64,000 nt of DNA from Mortierella sp. BCC40632 (taxonomy: Eukaryota > Mortierellomycota > Mortierellomycetes > Mortierellales > Mortierellaceae): assembly GCA_011634665.1 (NCBI GenBank), contig WAEK01000009.1:1107501-1171500 (forward strand). The letters run 5' to 3'. Of the stretch, positions 24,761 to 39,189 are shown one piece after another. The notes below the pieces were generated by a model. The model was not told the DNA's origin, made no database searches, and was given only the letters and a program-made list of their open reading frames with translations. Every line of letters starts with the position of its first letter. Within the stretch, counting starts at the first letter, position 1. Position numbers and translations under genes: made by a program.

Positions 24761-25524
24761 AAAAGGAGGGGAAGGGGGAGAAAAGAGAGAAAGAGAGAAA
24801 GAGAAGGACAAGACCATGTAACATAGTCCAGGCACCCCAATTTTCAATAAACCTAGCAAAGACACTGACGCGCGTGGTTCAGAGCAAGGGTGCTGTTGGC
24901 GGGAGGAAGACTGAGTTTGTTTGTTGGTAAGGAGGTGGGGGAGAGATACATCCACGTCCACGTATATGAGGCGTCGGAGGCGCATTTGTACGTGCACCCT
25001 GCAAGATAAAGCGATGTGTTCGATCTGTGGTGAGTCAGGGCGGCCTGCGGCCATCCAGTCCAGTCTAGTCCAGACAAGGTCCGTGGATTGTAGACCCAGG
25101 CAAGATAGCACACCAACGACGGACTTTTTTCATTGCTCGTGCACTCCTCGCCGTGGCCCAGGGCAGTATGACATTTGTCGCATCATCGCTCGTGGCTGGT
25201 CTCTGAGGTGGCGCCGGAGCCTTTCAGGTTCGTCGGGGAATTTCTTTCACCTCCTCTTTGCCTACTTGGGGCCACTTTTTTCTCACTTTCTCTTTCTCTC
25301 TTTCTCTTTCTCACTCTCCCACACAAACACTCGCACTCTATCTCACCCACATTCCCTATCGGCCCTGCCCTGACAGACAGCCACACCCACTTCTACACCG
25401 AAAAATAGAACACTAGAGAGTCCTCTTCTCCCCTTCCTTCCCTTCTTCCTTCCTTCCTTCCTTCCTTCAGATCGATTTTCTTTCTCTCTCATTCTCATTT
25501 GTCATACATTTGAACACAGCCCAC
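24761..25524 (+). promoter_or_regulatory. Protease 3'UTR and HIS1 promoter
   Basis: It contains the protease poly(A) signal, the TGAGTCA element at 25031, CT-rich DNA and a TTCC repeat at about 25441-25468 shortly before the HIS1 start. Open frames here are repeat-driven. Confidence 0.6.
25031..25037 (+). promoter_or_regulatory. Perfect TGAGTCA, Gcn4/Cpc1-type site upstream of HIS1
   Basis: TGASTCA is the known binding site of the bZIP activator of fungal general amino-acid control. This copy lies 494 bases before the HIS1 start codon. The sequence is exact; its function here is inferred from the downstream gene. Confidence 0.55.
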
Positions 25525-26582
25525 ATGGAACTCATCAAAGATCTCCCCGACCGTCTACTCTTTGCCGTCCCCAAGAAGGGTCGTCTCCACACCTCATGCC
25601 TCCAGTTGCTTGAGGGCGCCGACATTCAGTTCCACAGAAAGAACAGACTCGACATTGCTCTTGTCAAGAACTTGCCCATCGCTCTCGTCTTCTTGCCCGC
25701 CGCCGACATTGCCAAGTTCGTTGGTGAGGGTAACGTCGACCTCGGAATCACAGGTCAGGATATGGTGGCCGAGGCTGAGGCTCAGGACAAGGTGACTGAA
25801 ATCATGGAGCTCGGCTTTGGCAAGTGCAGACTCTGCGTCCAGGTTCCTGTCAAGGGAGGCCCTGCCAAGGTCGAGGATCTTGTCGGCAAGCGGATCGCTA
25901 CTAGCTTTGAGGGTGTATCGAGCAAGTTCTTTAGCGAGATCGATGCCAAAGTCAATGCCCAGGTCGAGGAGAAGGACAAAAAGAAGACCGAGCTGGTCTT
26001 TGTCAGTGGATCGGTCGAGGCTGCCTGCGCTCTTGGACTTGCGGATGGCATTGGTATGTTTCTGATCTGCAGTGGTTTTCTAATTGAAATGTTTTGTACA
26101 AGGGCCCTGGATCGACTGAACAAGGGTCAACGCAGAATTTCCTTTCATATCCTAATCTCTCGGATGTTCTTCTTCTGTTCCTATCTCCTCTCATAGTCGA
26201 TTTGGTAGAGTCGGGAGAGACCATGCAGGCTGCAGGATTGCACGACATTGTAACCATTCTCTCCTCACAGGCCGTCTTGATTGCCTCCAAAAAGCCCTCG
26301 CACCCCGACTTGGTCCAGACAATTGCTGGAAGGATACGCGGTGTCATTGCTGCTCAAAAGTATGTCTACATCAACTACAACGTCGAGCGTAAGCACCTCA
26401 AGGAGGCCTCCGTCATCACACCAGGTCGACAGGCGCCCACTGTCTCACCTCTGGAGAACCCAGAATGGGTTGCGGTCAGCTCTATGGTCCTTAAGAACAA
26501 TGTTGCTCAGACAATGGATGATCTTGAGGCCATTGGCGCTTGTGATATTCTTTTGTTCGCCATCCAGAACTGCCGTGTGTAA
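25525..26582 (+). CDS. HIS1: ATP phosphoribosyltransferase, first step of histidine synthesis
   Basis: Condenses ATP with PRPP to phosphoribosyl-ATP, the feedback-regulated first step of histidine synthesis, in the cytosol. Two exons, 25525-26053 and 26197-26582, give 304 aa (yeast His1 is 297). Visible motifs are VPKKGRLH at the N-terminus, GNVDLGITGQDMV, KRIATSFEGVSSKFF, FVSGSVEAACALGLADGIVDLVESGETMQAAGL (PRPP-binding region, crossing the intron) and a C-terminal regulatory domain of about 75 aa. This is the long, HisZ-independent form. The Met at 25525 is preferred because family members begin just before a DLPDRLLFAVP-like strand. Confidence 0.95.
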
Positions 26583-27133
26583 GAAATAATAATAGAGATA
26601 TAGAAAAGACGTGGGAAAAAAAATGAAAAAAAGAATTAAAAAAGTGTCCCTCTCCCCTCCCGTTTGAGGCTATGAGGATCAACATCAGCCCTCTACTCGT
26701 GCAAGAATGTGCAGGAGCTGGCTCAGCACTCTAAGAATGAGGTCTTTGGCTCCAGGGTTTCTTCATTTTATGTCTCCTCTTAGCATTTTCAGAGTTTTTT
26801 TTTTTTTTTTTTTTTTTTTTATAGATCTTGGACATTTTGACTGCCCTGCAAATACGATGAGCCAACTATTAAACCAGAATTTTGATCCGCAGGCAACCAA
26901 ATCGACTTTTTTCAAGTCTGAGAAACAGGATGCTCTTTAGCTATCCAGTACCGCATCTCGCCCTGTAAACTTAGAACTAAGTCAATTTATGTTTCCCTTC
27001 TTTTCTTCTAGGATACGGCTGATGTGTTGACACATTTTTTTTATGGGTGCTTGGTAACTAGAAGGTAGTTACTCCTTTTTGTATACATCCTGATTCTGGA
27101 TCCCATTTCAAAATAATAATAATAAAAGGCTGT
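26583..27133. other. Convergent intergenic region, HIS1 and ABC transporter 3' ends
   Basis: AT-rich DNA with a T run at 26797-26821. No gene is visible. Confidence 0.6.
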
Positions 27134-27903
27134 TTAACTCTGGTTCCTACGAAGAATCTTAACCCTCATCGCAAGGACCATCCACGCGACCACACGATAG
27201 CCGACTACCAATCCAACACAGGCAAGCAAGTTTTCCAGAACACTTTGGTGGCCCAGCTCTAGGTGGGCCAAGATTTGATCCGTAGAATGGAAGAGGCACA
27301 AGGGTCCCAGGTTATCCTGAATCGAACATTGAATGGGACGACCAGCGACTTGCGAGAAGATAAGAGCAGAGGACGCATACTTGTTGTGATTGATAAAGTT
27401 GAGGTATGTCAGAACCTCGGGAATATGAGTGGTCATCAGCCCTGAACCAACGCTCATCATCATAGCCTATTAGAGTTGAACCAAGTCATCGGTCCATAAT
27501 TGCAATGATGTAGAAACAAAAAGAATTTTTAGGTTCAGTTCATGAAACTGCTCTATCAAAAGAAAATGCTCCCCGTCTCCTCCTCTTCCTTCTGGAGAGT
27601 CCTGTGAACTTACAATAGACACGCAGATGAAAAGACTGTAGTCATTGCTGGGGAAGAGTGTCAAAAAGATAAGCCCAATTGACTCTCCAGCAAAGACATG
27701 GCACAACATGACAATATAAAGCACCAGGATATTAACAGGATCCGTGTAGATTGGGAACACCAGGGCACACAAAGCGGTCGCGATGCCCGAAAAGATCATT
27801 GACAGAGGGAGCTCGTTGATGAGAAATGAGCTAAAAAATGCAGAAGTGCTGTACAACCCGCTCATGATTTCTCGAACCGCAATATCTCTCTATTTCGTTG
27901 CAC

Positions 27904-27970
<67 letters not shown>

Positions 27971-28534
27971 AAACGTCTTTAGTTAATTGCATCTCTCACT
28001 CTTTTCCCTCAACTCCTTCTAGAGACTCTTTTTGAATGGTATGAAATCCCCTCCTTTTCTCTTTTCATCCAAATGACTAACCTGTCGTGGATAAATATCA
28101 TGAGTGACGATGACGGCACTCACAATAAGACTCACATACTGTTGAATCCAACTGAAACGAATCATTGAACCCGGAAACGTGGATCCCATCTTGCTGAAAA
28201 AAATGACCACACACACAAATCCTAAGAGAGGTTCCAGGATCCGATTGAAGTACCGACTCTTTTGACGAAACATATCAATGAAATTGCGTCGAGTGAGGGT
28301 GATCGTTGTCCAAATAAATCCTGGACGCTGGCGAAGGATCTCCTTTAGGGTTTCCTTTGGAGGATCGTCACTTTCGTTGTTTTCCGTTGTCGTGGTAACT
28401 GGATTGCTCTCGACTTGATCTGGATTGACAACCATCAAGCGAGGTTCATCGGTACTTCTGATAGCTTCCGGGTCTAGATTCTGTCGATACGAGGTCGTAA
28501 TGTCGATAAGAAAGTCTAGTAAGAGTTCAGAGAC

Positions 28535-28572
<38 letters not shown>

Positions 28573-31500
28573 TATGAGTTTGTATTAGTTCTTCCTCCCA
28601 CACACCGATGTACTTGGTATTGACCGCATAATTAAAGACATGAAGGTGTCTCTCACCTGGGATGCTTTTCCATGGCAGAATAGGGAATCCAGCCCTCTCA
28701 AAGAATTTGACTGCCTCCTGAGCCTTGCCAGAGTAGGCAAGTCGACCTCCCGAAACAAGCAAGACCACATTATCAAATTCGTCCCAGATATCCTGTCGTG
28801 GCTGATGGATCGCACAAACCACTGTCCGACCGCTCTTGGCAATCTTTCCCAGCATCCGAACAATCGAACGAGCTAGCACAGTAGTGGTAGTAATAGTGGT
28901 TTTGTTGTCGTTGTCCCAAAAAAAAAAAAAAAAAAAAAAAAAAAATGACGCATGTCAGTGGGGCACTTTTTTTTCCTTTTCTCTCGCTCTCGCTCTCCCA
29001 CTTGCCAGGACCTTATCGAGCGAACATTTCAGGCACCATTAGGTAAGATGGAGTCCAACATACCAGTCAAAGAATCAAGACCTGTCGTCGGTTCGTCCAA
29101 GAGCAGGCAAGTCGGTTCAAATATCAGTTGAACACCAATTGACAATCGTCTCCTCTGACCTCCAGAACATCCCGTCACTCCTTCCCCTCCAACAAGGACA
29201 TCTACACACTCTCGAAGACCGATCAGATCAACCATCTCTTCGACCTTATCCCATCGTTCCTGTCGAGAGACAGTCTGTCCTAGACTGAGATCTGCTGCAA
29301 AACGTAAAGTCTCTCGGACAGTTAGGTGGGTCATCAGGAATACATCGTGTTGGCGAACGTATCGACAAATGGAGTTGATAGTGGCCAGTGAAGGGTCCTC
29401 AGTGCCATTGAAAAGAACGTTGCCTGTGATTTTGGCATTAGAGGGACTTTGTCTTTGGATCACATCGAGGAGGGTAGTCTTGAAGATTGCGTACACAGGC
29501 AAAAAAAAAAAAAAAAAAGGGCCATTTTGTTTAGCATAAATGCACAAACTATCCCGATCGTCTTTTTTCTTAACTCAAAACGTCTTTTACCTTTCCTGAT
29601 CCACTTCCGCCCATAATGGCCGTAAGCTCTCCAGGCGGGATCACAAGGTTAATGTCATGTAGGATGGTCTTCTTAGCACGGTTTGAAATGCAGAATAGAG
29701 ATTTAAACCATCCAAGTCGCTCCCTTTGAGTTGGATCACAAGGCGAAAACAAACTAGGCTTGATCTCATAACTCAAGGACAACCCTCGGACCTGAATCCT
29801 GACCGGATCACATGGGGCAAGTCGCTGTCGGTACATGTCCACTCGATGAACAACAGTTCCCATAGTGTTCATACTAATTTCCTCCGAGTTCACCGTAGTG
29901 TTGGATGCTCGTCCTTGATCCAGTTCCCCTGTAATAGAGAGCTTTGTTCCATGACGTGAGAGCTTTCTAGAGTGCCGTTGGTCAATACTCTTCCAGTTGA
30001 TGAGGATACTTGAAAAGCCTCTGATGATATTTTCGACTGGACTACGCGTAGAGTCACCTTTTGAGTGCCTTACCGGCACAATATACAGAAAGGCCAAGGT
30101 TGCGAGCGCATACGCTAGGTAGTGGACAAGGAGGAAAAAAATCGGACCTGGGTAGTAATGATCGGGGATCCTGAGTTGGTTTTCTAGGACAAGTTTGGAT
30201 GGGATAGAGTCTAATCCGATGACTGAGCCCTTGATGTCCATGTCGGTTAACATCAAACTCGTAAAGATACTATACTCAAGTCGAGTATAGGAAATGTAAG
30301 AAACCCATCTTATGAGTCTTGGGAGGTAATTGATAATTACTCTATAACCCGTTCCCAAGACTACACGAGGAAATGAAATGGTTAGATTTATGGAATGAGA
30401 TCCAGCGTATAAAGTAGGCAAGACCAATAAAAGAAACGACAACGGCAATGACAACGACAAAAAGAAATTCAGACCTACAGTATATCACTTGAAACAAGCA
30501 TCCAAGCACACTTGCCCCATTAAATTCTTTGAAAGCCGCTACGCACATTAGTGCATGGATTCGCCTATTTTTTTTTTTTTTTTTTTTTTTTGGATCCAGT
30601 AGAACCCGAACGTAGAGCTGACTGAGTCAGTGACTGATGTAGGGACATTGTCTCAGAAGCACTGCAACCTACTTACCGAACGAGCAGGGCCAGTAGATAC
30701 GTCGCTGCAACCATCACAAAGCGGTCGAAATACTGTGTCTGTAGTCCAACATAATAGAATACAATGGCAATATTGACTAATCAATCCATGGATGAAGGTT
30801 TAGTTCAAATATTCTTGCCCTTCAAGCTGCCTTTAGCAATTCCAAAACGTTCCCCCTCCCCTCTCCCTCCCTCCCCCACACCCCCTTAGAATCGAAAAAG
30901 GAAAGAGAAATAAAAATGCACTTACCAAGCGCAGAGAGTATTAGAATAGGTGTAGAAAGCACCACCGTACTAATAAGATACGCTACAGGAGGATACAGTC
31001 CATCTTGATGTTCTCGATCAAATACATGCACTGTTCTGATGTCCGTCAAAATTCCTGTCAGAAATACTGCAATGGGATGGACTGACACTAGGACAAAACA
31101 GAGAGAGGTGACAAAGGGAATGTCCTGGAGTTGCATCATGAGCCCTGAGTAAGAGGCTCCAATCAAGACACCTAGCACGACAGCCTGTACAAAATACAAT
31201 GTCATGACGTTGCACCGAGTTTCGCCTTTCCATCCACGTCGTATCAGTGTGAGAATTTGAGAGAAAAGTCCAGGCCGGTCACCCTGGAAACATTTTGGAG
31301 AGCCAGTTAAAGTCTTGAGGATTTGTTGAGATGGAGTATTGGCATCTGTAGGAGACTGTGGGGGAGTCGTTAGTGAAGCTGCGTCAGCTCTTTGTTCAGA
31401 AGTCGCCTCGGTATCACAGGGAGGGTTGATGGCTGCAGGAGGACTGAGAAGACTTGCTCGCTTGCCCCATTCTTTCCAACTGACGACCAGCGTCTCGCAC

Positions 31501-32929
31501 CGTTCTCGAGTTGATTTTTCTGTAACTGGACTGGTGTAATCGACAGTGGAGAGATCCAGAATGTAATCGAGTGGGTTTATATGATCAGGACACGAGTCGA
31601 ACCCGAGAGATTCAAACCATGGTAGTGCCTCGGATAATGCTCCACTGTAGACCACATCTCCTTTGGAGAGCAAGACAAGCTGACCATCCGAACGTGAAAG
31701 AAGGTGGTAGATTTCGGATCGTGGTTGGTGAATTGATATCACTACAGTGCTGCGGGTCGACTCGGCGTAGTTCTTTAGGATTCGAACAAGTTCCAATGCA
31801 GTGTGCGCGTCCAGACCTACAGTGACCATCCGTATAAATACCAACGGTGGTTTGGATATCAACGAGTTAAATCAAAAGAGTGGGGTTTTCGCAACTGAGA
31901 GGGAAAAAAAAAAAAAAAAAAAAAAGATAAACACCCTCATTCAGCCCAAGTCGTTTCAGGCGTACCAGAGGTCACTTCATCACAAAGAAGCAACTTTGGC
32001 TTGGCCAGTAGTTGAACCGCTGTAGAAAGTCGCCTCCTCTCGCCTCCACTGATTCCCCGTCGGTTCGTCTGGACAAGATCCGAGATATCGGCTTCGCCAA
32101 CAAGGACGTTAGCGCAGCCCTCTAGTCCGAATTCTTTCAAGAGAGAATCTACGATCTGACGCTTTTCCCCTTTGCAAGTGGTGGGCGGAAAACATAGATC
32201 AGCCGAAAAGCCCAGAGTCTCCCTAACGCTTTCTCATTCAAAAAAGTAAATACATAGGGAATAGAGAGGTGAGCCGATACAATGGTCGTCGGTTTAATCT
32301 TCAAGGCAAGATTTTTTTCCCCTTTTAAAACCAAAGAGCGTACGTAATGTATGGCAAAAGATGGTCGTCTTGTTGGATATATCGGATTTGACTCGAATTC
32401 CAATATTCCTGTGGTCGATAGTCATTCATTCGAATCGAGTCCGTCATGGCTGTATGGTGTGAATCCATCCTTCCTGCCAGAGTGTTCAAAAGTGTTGTCT
32501 TGCCTGAACCAGAGCTACCCATGATGAGGCATACTGTTTTTCATCATAAGGATAATAGCAATATAATAAAATAAAGGGGTCGATATAGTCAACTTAGTCA
32601 AAGCCGTAAACGTGTTCTACATGTCTGGGATTGTGTCGTAGTATCATTCTCTCCTCTCCCTTTCCATTACCTTGTCCGGGTTTAGCGGTCATGTTCACAT
32701 CTCTGAGAATGTTTTGGCCACGGCCAATGACCTCCTGAGCGGTCAAGGGTTCCTCTGCTCCTAGAGTAGCTGTCCCGCGATGACCTCGGATGTATTGATT
32801 TGCCTTCCATGTTGCTTTCTTGTAGAGTCTTATGAGAGGAGCGTCTCCAATTACAATCGAGACAGCCAAGTTTTTGATCACAAGTCGAATAGAAGAATCG
32901 GGTTCCTGAGCATCTGTGGGTTCCATCAT
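27134..32929 (-). CDS. Full-size ABCG transporter with two canonical ATPase domains
   Basis: Twelve exons join with every phase closed to 1410 aa: 32929-32671, 32533-32344, 32228-31966, 31816-30926, 30776-30677, 30564-30479, 30360-29591, 29478-29064, 28872-28657, 28515-28082, 27890-27615 and 27466-27134. The order is NBD-TMD-NBD-TMD. NBD1 has Walker A GSSGSGKTT (92-100), signature SGGER (210-214) and LLLCDE (229-234). NBD2 has GGSGSGKTT (847-855, split by an intron), SGGQR (958-962) and LLLDEP (978-983). Each domain keeps a signature, D-loop and IHQPR switch, unlike PDR-type pumps with degenerate NBD1 motifs. The TMDs carry WHITE-like stretches (REIMSGLYSTSAFF; ELPLSMIFSG). It probably exports a lipid or xenobiotic at a membrane; the substrate is unknown. 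An acceptor and open frame just before the start leave a further 5' exon possible. Confidence 0.9.
27908..27967. repeat. (GA)n microsatellite of about 60 bp in an ABC transporter intron
   Basis: An almost perfect GA dinucleotide tract. It lies on the acceptor side of intron 10 of the ABC gene, so the transcript carries it as a CT-rich polypyrimidine tract just before the exon at 27890. Confidence 0.95.
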
Positions 32930-34419
32930 GACAGGTTCTTCAATCTACAAACATACAGAGTCGGGCAGAAAAAACCAGTTTTGCTTGGGTCGAGAATGCC
33001 GGAGGAAAAAGAATGAGAAAAGGGGGAAAAAAAAAAGGTAGAGGTAAAAGATGAAAGAAAGAAAAAAGAAGGCGCAAACCAGCCGGCTCTTGACCTTTGA
33101 TTTAAGCAGCACAAAGACAATTGCCCCTCAAGGGGTTCTAATAGCCCAAATATAGAGGTCTAGGCATATGTGAAGTAGTGTTAGATTTAGAAGTCCCTTG
33201 TTGCATGTCTCCTCCTTTCAAAGGCATTCATCCAACATAAAAGAGCCTATCATGGCTATCAAAAGCTGTTTTCTTTTCTTTGAGCACTCGAATAAGGAGT
33301 AGAAAAGCCTGCCTAGAATATGGGTTCTGCCTTCAGGCAAGAGAGGAAGAGAATAAGAGAGAGAGAGAAAGAGAAAGACAAAGACTAGGCGAGGATGGAA
33401 ATAGGGCAGTTACATCTTTGTCTTCCTTCATTCTCCATTAAGCTCATCCCGTTTCAGTTTGCGCTCAGAGAGCCTGAGATTATCCTATCGAAAATCCTTC
33501 AGGACTTTTGGGGTCCTGTTGTCATCTCTGTGAAGGTTTAAGTTTTCTTAGGCTTAAGGAAAGAGACAATCAGACGAGTGGTCGCGTGGAATTGAAAGAC
33601 TAAGATAGACCTAGAGAATAGGAAGCTCTTTTGGCCCTTGGCGCTTTTTCCTTTTCTTTCCCACAGTCATGTAAATGAAAAAAGGTCCAAGGGTCTACTT
33701 GTACTCCTTACAATTTGACATATTCCAAGTGAGCCATTGTGTTATGTGGAGCATTGGACGTTGTAAAAAATTGAGAGGAGAAGGGAAGAACGTCAATGGC
33801 CCAAATTTTCTTTTTGTTTTGCTACAGGAAAACTCATCAAAGTATGGATATGCACCCAGATGCTATTTGCAGGTTGCCTTATGCCCCCTTACTCTTATCC
33901 ACTCGACCCTTACCGTTTGTCCCTTAACTCTAAACCCGTATTCTGCGACCTGCCTTGACCAAGCTGGAGCATCTAGCGATTGTGCGCCTATCCCACCTAC
34001 CTGGCCTCCTTACTCGTAAGAGAGAGAGAGAGGGAGGTTGGTAGTCAATGTCGAGCCACCTCAGTCTATCTTTTCCCTTTTTCAAAGGTTCTAATGTTGA
34101 CAGAGAACTTTTCTTGGTATCCTTTTTTAAAAACTTCAAGGCGTCATCAAGATCGTCGCTCAAAAAGTCCTTTCCGCAGCGGTGGAAGAGGGGAAGGGAC
34201 TCATTCGCGTCGTATGGACCAAGGTCCAAACAAGCAACGAACCCTACTTGCATAAGATCCCATTTACTCGTTTTCTCCCTGCCCACCTCCCGCCTTCCCT
34301 ATTTTTGTACTCTATGCATCCGTTGTGCTTGTGTGTAAATAGATGCATAGGGAGCGTTTGGGTGATCGGTATGAAAAGTGAGGAGAGGGGAGGAAGGAGA
34401 GAATAATGATTGCGAAGTA

Positions 34420-34459
<40 letters not shown>

Positions 34460-34789
34460 GGTGGTCAACTAACCTAGAAGGGGTAATCGCCGATCGATTG
34501 GTCGATCGAGAGAGATCACTTTCCTAGAGGTGTCATTTAAGGTAATCCCACAAGTTCTTCAATAATATCAAAAGCATGTGATGACTGTTGCTGTTTGTTT
34601 ATGGAATTTTTTTTTAAAGACTTCTACTATACAATCGCAGATATGACACTCGTGGACTTCTGCTTAGGTTTGATGAAATGAATGGAATGTGGATGCTAGG
34701 TATACTTGGACCAAAAGATACTCTTGAGGAGATGCATGCTTGAAGAAAAAGATGAAGACGCCTGTTCTGTAGAAAGGAGACTATTTTCT
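32930..34789. other. Intergenic region upstream of the ABC transporter
   Basis: It holds the ABC promoter, GA-rich patches and an A run at 34421-34453. No ORF has domain character. Bases 34626-34789 look like the 3'UTR of the small gene at 34790, because parts recur after its paralog at 61.5 kb. Confidence 0.55.
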
Positions 34790-35116
34790 CTACATCCATG
34801 ACGAGATAGGAATGTTGGTTTCCTGGACCGCTGGGTTAGAAAGCTTGACTCGAGATCGGGACTTGGCCTCCGAAGCAATTAGGGTTGGGGTACTTGTCCA
34901 AGGTGATCGCGAGAGAGGGACGAGACTCTCCAACACTTGGGCACGGGACACAATGCCCGATGAGGAATGTACAGCTGAAGGCATATTGGCAATGTTCCTG
35001 AGTTGAACCACCTTCCTATCCCTAGAGTTACTGGGATATGACAAGGATGTTGTAGTGGTCTTTTGTGAAGTAGCTGAGAGAGTCTCGGGGATGCGAGTAT
35101 ATCCGTTGTTAAGCAT
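34790..35116 (-). CDS. Small Ser/Thr-rich protein of unknown function, copy A
   Basis: A single-exon ORF of 108 aa. I do not recognise a family. It has no signal peptide or membrane segment and is polar and probably disordered. The Met at 35116 is chosen because the aligned paralog at 61528-62016 starts at the same place (MLNNGYTRIPET against MPNHKYTRIPET). Shared motifs in order are YTRIPET, TSQK, VQL.NIA, QVLESLVP, SRSPW, LIAS, KLSNPA and the C-terminal PISSW. A TATA box on the minus strand (35261-35267) and a TGCTGACAAAACAG box (35296-35309) lie upstream. Conservation of codons, UTR pieces and promoter argues that this is a real expressed gene. Confidence 0.65.
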   Translation of the reverse strand: MLNNGYTRIPETLSATSQKTTTTSLSYPSNSRDRKVVQLRNIANMPSAVHSSSGIVSRAQVLESLVPLSRSPWTSTPTLIASEAKSRSRVKLSNPAVQETNIPISSWM

Positions 35117-35260
35117 CTTGTTTGTTCTTGATTTTTTTTTAATAGTCAAGTTTCTTGAGAGTATTTGGCAGTGACTTGAGAATCAGGCTGTGCTTGAAGG
35201 AAGGGATCTAGGCGAGGAGGAGTGCTGTTGTGATGCTGTTAAGATACTTGAACCTGACCC

Positions 35261-35267
35261 TTTTATA
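35261..35267 (-). promoter_or_regulatory. TATA box of small gene copy A
   Basis: TATAAAA on the minus strand, 145 bases before the ATG at 35116. The paralog has the same element at 62199-62205. Confidence 0.6.
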
Positions 35268-35295
35268 TTGATTCCCCCTCTTTGACCTAGGAGAA

Positions 35296-35309
35296 CTGTT
35301 TTGTCAGCA
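35296..35309 (-). promoter_or_regulatory. Conserved 14-nt promoter box, copy A
   Basis: TGCTGACAAAACAG on the minus strand. The same 14 bases occur upstream of copy B at 62234-62247. In both cases exactly 28 bases separate the box from the TATA box. It is probably a transcription-factor site; I do not know which factor. Confidence 0.55.
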
Positions 35310-35585
35310 AAGGGCAGATGAGAGAGAAAAGAGGGTGAGTGACGCCAACTGTTGTACAAAAATGTGCTCAAATACACAATGAGGTTTCTGTATTCCCAGA
35401 CCGCCGCAACCTAAAATGCAATTGAAATGCGGGAACAAAAAAGTGTCACTGCGCAGACCCGCGCTCAGTGGGCGATTGTCAAATTTCAAAAGAGTCATCT
35501 TCCTTCACGTTGCTCCTCGCTGCTTTGCTCGCACCTCCTATCATTTGTCTTCTCTCTTTTCTTTTCTCAGGTTCCAAGAGTCGAC

Positions 35586-35619
<34 letters not shown>

Positions 35620-35945
35620 GGATCATTTCAACTCGGAAGGGACCCTTCCTTCCGGGTGGCAAATGTCACCAAAAAGGTACCTGGGTAGATTGAATGGATC
35701 TCTCCTCTCCCTCCCTCGGGGCTCTTGAGTTCCTCAGGCTTTCGTACCTACATTAGAGACTAGAAGGCTGTGCGCTGAGAGAGGGAAGGAGAGCGAGAGG
35801 AGGATATGAATAGGAACAAACTGTGAGGGTGAGGGAAGCACAAGTAAAGGCGATTTTAGGTTTGTACCAAATTGAGTGTTAACTCTGCCCGGACAATTAC
35901 TAATGGAAAGAGGATGGTGCAATCCTCCTCCTCCTTTCTTACCCT

Positions 35946-35984
<39 letters not shown>

Positions 35985-36415
35985 ACAAATGCACTTTTTT
36001 TTTTTAATGTGAAGAGTTGGACAAATGAATTTCCAAAGATGGAATCCATTCAAAGCTATCATGCTTGCTTCTCCTCCCTCTTTACACTTTGAATACGCAT
36101 ATTTGCAACTGAATAGCTGAGGAGGTTAATGAAAACAAACAAACAATGGAGTAGAGGGATCCGGAACAGTGAGTGAAGGCGGGCATGGACAGCTATTGCA
36201 TTGTAAGCGAATATCTGGTACATGGTATTAAAGCAGGTATCGTTTATTTGTGAATAAAGTAGCTAGAATAAAGCGAGATAAAGTTGCCAGCAATAAATCA
36301 AGGTATTTTTTCTCTTTCTTTCTTCTCAGTAGACTACTACAGCGTGAATTCTCTCCAAAACGATATACTAAGGAGGAGGAGGAGGAGGAGGAGGAGGAGG
36401 AAAAGAGTTTCTATG
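35310..36415. other. Intergenic region between small gene A and TGS1
   Basis: It contains T runs at 35588-35617 and 35949-35980 and a GGA trinucleotide repeat at 36371-36402 just beyond the TGS1 stop. A possible TGS1 poly(A) signal on the minus strand (TTTATT on +) lies near 36243. No gene is visible. Confidence 0.6.
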
Positions 36416-39189
<2,774 letters not shown>

